DNA of 64,000 bases, from contig JAGMWG010000003.1 of NCBI GenBank assembly GCA_020744225.1, positions 1,860,001-1,924,000 of the forward strand. Direction: 5' to 3'. This document shows, piece after piece, positions 57,597-64,000 of this stretch. The translations under genes were made by a program, and so were the position numbers. The notes below the pieces were generated by a model. That model saw nothing but the letters and a program-made list of their open reading frames with translations, did not search any database and was not told where the DNA came from. Each line of letters begins with the position of its first letter. The first letter of the stretch is position 1. This DNA comes from Paraphoma chrysanthemicola (taxonomy: Eukaryota > Ascomycota > Dothideomycetes > Pleosporales > Phaeosphaeriaceae).

Positions 57597-58672
57597 ATGT
57601 CAGTCACTGCATGTACTCACACATCCACACCAGCTGACAATGCTAGGATCGACCCATCCCGGCGCTTGCGTAGAGCCATCCTTCTCAACGACCTCCCTCT
57701 CGTGAAGCGCATCGTCCGCAATAACCCGCAGAAGCTTCGAAACCCAGACTTCGAGGACAAGAGCAATACTAGTCTCCACTTGGCTGCAAAGCATGGCTTT
57801 ACGCAGATTGCCGTATGTCTCTTCGCGCCCATCATCCGCATTTGCTCCTTATCCAGAGGCGCAAACGCCCACGCCACTGAGCTGATTGGAGCTCCTGTAG
57901 GAATACCTCATTGAGCAAGGGCACGAAGAGGAGATGGTCAGCCGCAACAATGACTTTGAAACTCCATTGATGCTTGCTGCAGCCGCTGGCAAGGAAGACA
58001 TGGGTGTTACTCTGGCGAAGCGGTTTCCCGAGTGCATACCATGGCAGGAAAAAGCAGGACTTGACGCCGTGAGTCTGGTCTATCGTACCAGTGTATGCTT
58101 ACTAACATCTTCAGCTCATGCTCTCGTGCAGGTCTGGTGCCGGCACTCTCCATTTGATCCCCACCCTGATTCTGCATGGACCATCGGTGTTGACAAACTC
58201 AGACGTGTCGGGCAACACTGCGCTTCATCATGCCTCCGCAGCCGGCGAGCTCAAAGCACTGCGCATGCTGCTTCAATATGGCGCCAACCCGCTCGCGTCC
58301 AACGCATACTCGTGGACACCGGTGCACTACAGTGCCACACCTGCGGCTGAGGCGTACTTCAAAACTCTCATCATCGACTTCGAGAAGAACAAGGCTGAGG
58401 TCAAGAGAGAGATGCGAGAGCGCGAGAGGCAGAGAAACGCTGGGGTACGACTGGTGACTGATCAGGACGCTCTGGGCGCAGGCGGACCAGTCTCCCAAAT
58501 GGGAGATAGACAGAGAGCCAGAGATGACGCTGCAATTGCAGGACTTCCTGCTCCAGGCATGGAGTGGTCGCCAGTGGAGAAGAGAAGGGCCATGACCCCG
58601 ACCGAAGGCAGAGGCTGGACCTTTACACCTGACGGAATGAGGCCGAGGGCCGAAACTGGCGAGTCCATCTGA
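57597..58672 (+). CDS. Ankyrin-repeat protein, AVO2-like (candidate TORC2 subunit)
   Basis: Three exons (57,597-57,812; 57,901-58,068; 58,115-58,672) encode 313 residues. Ankyrin repeats span about residues 20-205: DPSRRLRRAILLNDLPLVKR, NTSLHLAAKHGF, ETPLMLAAAAGKEDM, GNTALHHASAAGELKALRML and YSWTPVHYSATPAA. A charged helix (EKNKAEVKREMRERERQRN) and a C-terminal EWSPVEKRRAMTPTEGRGW segment follow; the latter looks like phosphorylation-site sequence. The size, the early repeats and the tail resemble fungal proteins annotated as AVO2, a non-essential TORC2 subunit. I am fairly sure of the fold and less sure of the complex. Introns are 88 and 46 bp with GT..AG ends. The start at 57,597 is the only in-frame ATG ahead of the repeats. 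Confidence 0.82.
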
Positions 58673-59309
58673 ATTACTTGTCGCCCACGCATGAGTGCAA
58701 AGGCTCAACTTTTAAACTTCTGGATCATCATTCCCCGATTCTCAGGGCACGGATCCCGCATGACAAAAAACTTGGCATCTTGAGTAGCCGCATATTCCCA
58801 CCAGATGGCGCACGAAGGGAATTGTATTGTGTCTGGATGATCGTCCCTTGGTGGTGGATCCCGGACGTAGTGTGCAAGACACAGGTGCTATGATGCCCCT
58901 TGTTTGTCATTGTTCTCTAAGTCTGAAGATGTCAGTACCCATCTACTTCGCGTACCACCAATCGACACGATGTACTTCGACAGGACGACCTCACGAGACC
59001 GCTGTGCGAAGCTGTGGGGTCAACACGCCGCTAAGACTCATGTTACAGAATATAAAATTGCCTTGCACGTAACCTCCCTCCCTCTCCCTCTCCCTCTCCG
59101 TCTCCGTCTACTGTGACCAGGCTTGCTCAAATTACGTCCCAACCTGGCCCATTGGGGCCGAGCTCAACATCATACACACCAACATTCCAGCCAGAGAGTC
59201 AGGTAACTACGAAAATACTGTCCCTGCCGTCAGCGTCTGAAAATCTTTCGACAGTATCAGTGTGAGCTTTAGCTTAGAAGTCCTCACGTCCAGATACTAA
59301 CATTTCTAG
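58673..59309. other. Intergenic with probable 5'-UTR intron of the next gene
   Basis: 637 bp. A CTCCCT microsatellite lies at about 59,072-59,110. Just before the next ATG, a GTGAGC donor (about 59,258), an ACTAAC branch-like word and a TTCTAG acceptor ending at 59,309 look like an intron. The sequence before the donor has an in-frame stop, so it would be an untranslated exon. Confidence 0.5.
59072..59110. repeat. CTCCCT/CTCCGT microsatellite
   Basis: A short pyrimidine-rich hexanucleotide run of about six imperfect units. Confidence 0.8.
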
Positions 59310-59972
59310 ATGCGCCAAACCATAGCTTTTTCGTCCCAGGAATCGAAGCGCATGCGTGTGGCATATACACACGATGGCAAAGATGTTTGGATCGAATACT
59401 ACCTCGTCATGAGCACCGGCCCCGGAAATCAGACAGTGCGCGGATACCTCTATTCCAGCCCTGGCATGTCAGGCATCTACTATCGCCTACGCGAGAAGGA
59501 CATCAAACCCGATTCTTTCATCGAACAGCTCAACGTCAATGGTGTGAAGCAATACCAGTGGCGCACGCATGCCTACGTTTTGTGGAAGAAGGAATTCGGC
59601 GAAGCTACGTGGCGCGATGAAGAGGAGGACGAGATTCAACGACAACGCGATAGAGAGATAAAAGAGGAGCCGGGTCGGGGTAGAGAAGATCGCGACGCGA
59701 AGCTTGGAGGCGAGGTCAAGAGGAAGAGCGAGGACCCCATCGATACGACAATGAAACGCACGAAGCTCGAATATACGATCATCCATCGGCTGAGAACCTG
59801 GGAGCCACCACTGATTGCACCCACTCCTGTTCGACGATCTCTTCTGGCCCGAAGCTTTTGTATGGCTCCTCCCCCTGTTGTGCTTGGTGGTCTACCCGTT
59901 AGACCGTCTGCGCCCCAGCCCCGCGGTGTGCGGTATGCACTACCTCCAGATCCACCCTTCGCTAACTTCTGA
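59310..59972 (+). CDS. Conserved-looking hypothetical protein, 220 aa
   Basis: I do not recognise this protein. It is one open frame starting directly after a likely intron acceptor. Residues 1-105 look globular, with YTHDGKDVWIEYYLVMSTGP, GYLYSSPGMSGIYYRLREKD and YVLWKKEFGEATW. Residues about 106-150 are highly charged (EEEDEIQRQRDREIKEE) and include a KRKSEDP run that could be a nuclear localisation signal. The C-terminus is Pro/Arg-rich and ends PPDPPFANF. No signal peptide or membrane helix is seen. It lies downstream of the AVO2-like gene on the same strand, and nothing in the context suggests a pathway. Confidence 0.7.
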   Translation: MRQTIAFSSQESKRMRVAYTHDGKDVWIEYYLVMSTGPGNQTVRGYLYSSPGMSGIYYRLREKDIKPDSFIEQLNVNGVKQYQWRTHAYVLWKKEFGEATWRDEEEDEIQRQRDREIKEEPGRGREDRDAKLGGEVKRKSEDPIDTTMKRTKLEYTIIHRLRTWEPPLIAPTPVRRSLLARSFCMAPPPVVLGGLPVRPSAPQPRGVRYALPPDPPFANF

Positions 59973-60349
59973 GCGATCGGAAATGGGTTGCTAAATCTAC
60001 TCGAGCGGCACACTTGTCCGTTTGTATGGGTGACCACGTTCTTGGGGCGGACGGAACCGGATATAGAGTCGAGGCACTATTCACTGGTATTTGAGTGTGT
60101 GGCATGTGGGATGCGAATGGTTCTTGACTGGGCGCTCATATGGTCTTATTGGTCTGCTTTCTACTTGGTTTCTTTCAAGCTCTTCTCATTTTGACCTGTA
60201 TGTAACCGAATCTCGATCAAAAGTAGCGAAGACGGTCATATAACTTTTGTTCGTGCCCATCACCTAAGGACTCGAGCTCTATTGATTTCTTATCTTTAGA
60301 TGACCGCATTCTGAGTAACAGAATTTCGCTACATGTTTGGGAAACTATC
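59973..60349. other. Intergenic, nothing recognised
   Basis: 3' flank of the hypothetical gene. Several short frames occur without features. Confidence 0.4.
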
Positions 60350-60642
60350 ATGCCGTCCATCGCCGTATCCTACTCCTCCGGAACCCAAGCTGTTAGCGCA
60401 GACGTTCAGACAGATATCCAGCTCCAAGCCGCGCCTCGTGCTCGATCGTTGGTAACATTACTTTCTCCATCAAGAAGAGCTATGTCGATCATGTTCTGCA
60501 CCTGCATGCAGACATTATCGAGTTCGAGATCATTTCGTGCACCAAAAGTATAGATTATGAGACATACAGTGTTAAAGAGAATATAGCTCTACCAGAAAAG
60601 CATCAAAGCCAAGAAATAGTGCAGCTGCTTCTTGGAAATTAA
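60350..60642 (+). pseudogene. Possible decayed gene fragment with a frame change
   Basis: An ATG-started frame (60,350 to about 60,450: MPSIAVSYSSGTQAVSADVQ...) seems to continue in a different frame that stays open from 60,397 to 60,642 (NITFSIKKSYVDHVLHLHAD..., ending QLLLGN). The second frame has the look of a beta-rich domain but I cannot name it. No GT..AG pair joins the frames neatly. It could be a broken gene, a coding fragment or chance. Confidence 0.3.
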
Positions 60643-61149
60643 CATTATTGTCTGTGCCTTAGACCTAGAACATGGCGCATGAGCTTGGGCTCTGATATTT
60701 TTCATGTGTGCCCTATCTGATAGGCAACCATATCGACTGATTGCTGTACGGAGGTCCTGGTTACTTTAGTTAGCCACAGCAACGAAGCCCTATGATAGGA
60801 AAGGTGAACGACTCAATGACGCTGGAACCCCGTTGATGCACAACCATCTTTACTTGCCAGAATCATTGTTTTTCTACTTCACCATCATTGTTCTAGGACC
60901 CGTCATATTGACTATACACTCAAAAATTAAGAGTCTTATTGGACGCCGAGTCGACAGTCAAGTGCTTGTCTAGATCGAGGTCTTCGGCTGATGCCTAATA
61001 GTCCAGGGGTTTGAGCAGAACAGTTTGCAAGTACATGCGCTTTATCGGAAGGCATTGCAAGCAATCCACTTATTCATGCTATCGCCATTGAGGCTGGAAT
61101 CCTGGCAGATATAAAGGAGTATAAAGAAATCAATTATCGAGGTCGAAGA
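60643..61149. other. Intergenic, nothing recognised
   Basis: About 500 bp without a supportable gene, RNA or transposon match. Confidence 0.4.
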
Positions 61150-61163
61150 AGCTGTAGAGAAGC

Positions 61164-61215
61164 AAGCCAGATAGTAGACGAAATAGATAGTAGACGAAGT
61201 AGATAGTAGACGAAA
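61164..61215. repeat. Short minisatellite, ~16-bp unit
   Basis: The unit AGATAGTAGACGAARTAGATAG is repeated about three times (AGATAGTAGACGAAATAG, AGATAGTAGACGAAGTAG and so on). Confidence 0.8.
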
Positions 61216-61460
61216 TAGACGAGTAGATAGTAGTGGAGGTGACCTTAATGTGACTGTTATAATAGATTGTAGACAATGTAAGTACCTTACGAGCTAGGTG
61301 CTAATTTATAATAGATAAATGAGTAGTGGTAGAGGCAACCTTAGTGTATTTATTCTAATAGATAGTGGACGAAGTAAGTGCTTTACGAGCTATGCACTAA
61401 TTCTGAAAGACCCGAGTGGACAGTGGTGGAGGCAACCTTGATGTGATCTAACAGCTGACT
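61216..61460. repeat. Imperfect tandem repeat, ~105-bp unit, about 2.3 copies
   Basis: A block starting GAGTAGATAGTAGTGGAGGTGACCTT recurs as GAGTAGTGGTAGAGGCAACCTT and again as GGACAGTGGTGGAGGCAACCTT. Each full unit also carries TTACGAGCTA..TGCACTAATT-like sequence. It may be derived from a decayed repeat or transposon end. Confidence 0.7.
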
Positions 61461-61753
61461 TCACAAATGCGGTCCATGATAATGCAGACCAAGTCGAGGA
61501 CATGTCCATGACGAAGAACGCCGTTATTTTGTTATGTAATGATGAATAGGTCCGGAAAGCCATGCCTTACTCAACGCTCTGCGTCTACACAGCGTGCACG
61601 AGTGATGTTTGCACCAATAGATGTGGGGGAATATACCAGAATAGTTATTGCTGCAAAGAAGCTATCTATAGTCGTTCTTGGTGAGAAAAAGTCTACACTG
61701 TCTTGCATCTTGAGATATCGACACCAACATCACATCCGTACAAACTAACCACC

Positions 61754-62051
61754 ATGACGGACAAAACCCAGGTACGTACACCTTCAGATGAGCAGCTGAA
61801 GCCTCGCTGACGACAAACAGGCACCACCACCCACTGAGCATGACGGCACGAGGATTATCGTGGGCAAAACCTTGGAAGGCGAGGTTGTCTACGCCAGATG
61901 GACACCAATTAAAGGATCGATCGGTAAACCAAATTACACTAAGAAAACTGGCGAGACATTGCGGTTCGCGGACATCGATAAAAACACGATCCCAACAATT
62001 ATCCTCAAAAAAAAACTGATGGTATGGCGGTTCGCACCTCCACACAACTGA
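61754..62051 (+). CDS. Small hypothetical protein, or 5' part of a decayed gene
   Basis: Two exons (61,754-61,771 and 61,821-62,051; 49-bp GTACGT..CAG intron) encode 82 residues. The start has a good context (CCACCATGAC). The sequence (HDGTRIIVGKTLEGEVVYAR..., TGETLRFADIDKNTI) matches no family I know. It ends shortly after a run of nine A's at about 62,007-62,015. One extra A there would shift the frame into the coding-like sequence described in the next entry, so the short product may be the result of a frameshift. Confidence 0.45.
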
Positions 62052-62745
62052 CTAACGCGGCCGTGCCGATCTGGTCGAAGGCCACGGGTTAAGTTGCTGA
62101 TTCGTCGGGCAAGAAAGAAGGTGCCGCGGAGGACGGATTGAGCAGGTCAAAGGCACGTGCTGCGAAAGGCTAAGATGGTGGCAGAGCGGCAGTATCGGGC
62201 GTTCGGAAGCCCTTTGCGATCCTGAATGCGCAGAAAAAGCTGGGAACGAAAGCAATGGCCAAGTATCTCAAGATGTTTACAACTTGGACAAAGAGCCGAG
62301 CGTTGCGGACATGCTCAACATTCAGCTAGCCACTGCAAGCGCACATCCACGTCTCGAGATCCCAACGGTCGAGTGGATTGAAAATGTTCGCAAGACGGCA
62401 AAAGACAACGAGAAGCCAGAGGATACACTGACGTACACGATCTGGCGCGCAGAGACCACAAAGGAAGACGGCCTGGCAGCAATCCTGCAAGATACGATTG
62501 ACACGGTTGCAGAAGAAGCTGGCACCGACACGCATCCAAACGGACGGTCAAGCGTCGACAAGATCAAGTTCTGGGATGAAACCCGTGCTACGCTTGCGAT
62601 GATTTTGAAGAAGTGGCGTTATAGTGGGAAGTGCGACTTGGACGGAAAGGTTAAATGCCGTAGCGAGGCATCAGCTGAAGATACGGGCAGGCCGATGGGG
62701 TATGACGAGTTTGGCAGGCAGATGAAACATCTTGTATTGCAATAG
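62052..62745 (+). pseudogene. Coding-like remnant, probably the rest of the 61,754 gene
   Basis: Continuing in the frame shifted at the A-run, the sequence reads like protein (VADSSGKKEGAAEDGLSRSK; GVRKPFAILNAQKKLGTKAM) with only two stops, both TAA (62,090-62,092 and 62,171-62,173), which a C-to-T change of CAA would create. Near 62,275-62,290 the coding pattern switches frame again to an open frame ending at 62,745 (EPSVADMLNIQLATASA, WRAETTKEDGLAAILQD, YDEFGRQMKHLVLQ). That last frame has no ATG at its upstream end. Together this suggests one gene of about 300 codons broken by two small frameshifts and two RIP-type stops. An unusual intron pattern or a separate downstream gene is possible. 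Confidence 0.45.
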
Positions 62746-63909
62746 CCTAGAGGCCCTTAGAGTGTTATCAAGGATGTACTGCAAACGTAAACGCACGCGA
62801 AGGCATTTAGCAATGTCCTACCGGAGATGTCAAGGTGCAGTAGGCTGTAGCGCACCTCCGTAATCAGTATCTATCACACCATTTAGCCGCGTGGTGATTA
62901 TGCTTATTCCTATCTTTTTTAAATGGCTGGGGCACAAAAATCTGTTACGTGTTGCTTGAAGTGATAGAGTCTGAACACGTGCCTCGGCCGTTCAAAACTG
63001 ATCTGTGGACGACATGTATTGTCCAGAAGCTCTTCAATGTATCATAAAATTTATAATGGTCTAAGAAACTGCCGTGAGGATTTTCAAGAGTAATGATGGT
63101 ACGATTTATGTTGAACGCGACCCAAGCGAAAGATAACTGTCAAACAAACCAGCGTTTGTTTTGATCGGTGACTCTGGGCGGTTTTCCGGTCGTACCTGCA
63201 TGAGGCGCCGGGAAAACTTACCAGATTCCGCCGACTAACAGACACTTGCACTTAGTGTTGTGACAGGCGCAGTGGCTGCCGAGTTTCCGAGCTCAGCTCG
63301 TAAAAGAAGTATTGATCTGACGTAGGTGGTTGGTTCTGGCTGGAGCGGACGCGATTGGCGCCCGTGGTATCGCGCCTAAGTAGGCATTGTAATTTCCCGC
63401 TCAGGGTCTGGAACATGCCCCTGAATGACCCACACTGGGTCGGTTAGAGTTGTCCTACGACCACGACCATGAGCGTAGTGATTGAAGTAAATGCTGTATT
63501 TCGATATCAAAGCCCAAACTTCGAAGTGAAATCAGTATGTACAAGAAAATGTTAAGCAAGTAGCGGAAACGGGTGTAAAGTGAAAACCATGTCAATTATG
63601 TAGACGACTCTCTCGGCAAAGCTAAGAATCTATGAACATGAGAATCCACAGACCACACACGAATCCTCCGTTGGAGCAGTAGCCCTTCGACCAAGCGTAT
63701 TAGATATCTGTAATTGTACAATCGAAATGCTGCTGCGACTTGGGGCGCAAGGAGCGGTAGATGACCTTCGAACTCCCATCCCAATGCTGGACCGTATCAT
63801 GATGTAGAGTCGAAGTCATTACCCGTGAGAACCTATTCCACCGTTTGATCACCGAGAACCCAATGACACAGAGCGAACTCTACACCATCGGATCACCGAA
63901 GCGAGTTGC
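62746..63909. other. Intergenic, nothing recognised
   Basis: About 1.2 kb of normal composition. The minus-strand frame at 63,596-63,784 has no features. The right end is the 3' flank of the partial gene that follows. Confidence 0.4.
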
Positions 63910-64000
63910 TTACAAGAAAGCAGCGACGGCACCGACAATGGCGAGCATAGCAGCGCCAGTCTGGGCAGCAGCGCCGGTGAACTGGGATGGAGAAGGCTTG
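63910..64000 (-). CDS. C-terminus of a probable GPI-anchored cell-surface protein (partial)
   Basis: The last 30 codons of a minus-strand gene enter from the right edge and stop at TAA (63,910-63,912). They read KPSPSQFTGAAAQTG followed by AAMLAIVGAVAAFL: small residues suitable for a GPI cleavage site, a short spacer and a terminal hydrophobic tail. This is the standard fungal GPI-attachment signal. The rest of the protein is outside the window, so its role is unknown; a cell-wall or secreted surface protein is likely. Confidence 0.6.
   Translation of the reverse strand, partial: KPSPSQFTGAAAQTGAAMLAIVGAVAAFL

Noticed and set aside
57578..57598. Upstream ATG (MLAPSRN) as start of the ankyrin gene
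   Set aside because: No GT..AG intron of reasonable size brings it into frame with the ankyrin repeats; the ATG at 57,597 needs no intron.

Overview
The window comes from a filamentous ascomycete (Pezizomycotina, most likely a dothideomycete; class is inferred from protein resemblance only). It joins two very different compartments. Bases 1 to about 30,200 are extremely AT-rich, dense in TpA and nearly free of CpA/TpG, with stop codons in every frame. That is the signature of repeat-induced point mutation (RIP), and the block is made of old transposons. From about 30,240 on, base composition is normal and the sequence carries ordinary intron-containing fungal genes.

The transposon block is a nest that can be partly unpacked. 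The oldest traceable layer is a Fot1/pogo-like DNA transposon (P1-B, minus strand), split by a 6,740-bp Gypsy element (Gypsy-2; 431-bp LTRs, target duplication CTACT) and by a second, unrelated pogo-class element (P2-B). P2-B is itself split by a 7,110-bp Gypsy element (Gypsy-1; 511-bp LTRs, target duplication GTAAG) and by another P1 copy (P1-A, cut by the window start). Gypsy-1 and Gypsy-2 keep a recognisable chromodomain, so both are chromoviruses. Further right lie a P1 relative (P1-D), LTR fragments, an integrase-deleted Gypsy-3 whose reverse transcriptase is interrupted by a much less mutated P2 copy (P2-A, 23,680-26,324), a gag remnant on the minus strand (Gypsy-4) and a truncated P1 copy (P1-C) ending at 30,053.

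The gene-rich part, left to right: a methionine-permease-like amino-acid transporter (+), a CmcJ/AsaB-like 2-oxoglutarate oxygenase (+), the iron-sulfur DNA helicase CHL1 (+), a PTR2 peptide transporter (+), the spindle-positioning protein KAR9 (-), a Dal5-type MFS transporter (-), a WOPR-domain master regulator of the WOR1/SGE1/RYP1 type (-) behind a 4.2-kb gene-free upstream region, an acyl-CoA dehydrogenase (-), the DASH subunit SPC34 (-) divergent from the proteasome lid subunit RPN3 (+), an AVO2-like ankyrin protein (+) and an unrecognised protein (+). The last 4 kb hold minisatellites, a probably decayed gene and the C-terminal end of a likely GPI-anchored protein (-).

The genes do not form one pathway. 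Transporters for methionine, peptides and organic anions sit among housekeeping genes for chromosome and spindle function (CHL1, KAR9, SPC34) and proteolysis (RPN3). I rebuilt exon structures from GT..AG sites, frame continuity and remembered family motifs. I found no CRISPR array, rRNA or tRNA gene, and no secondary-metabolite cluster.
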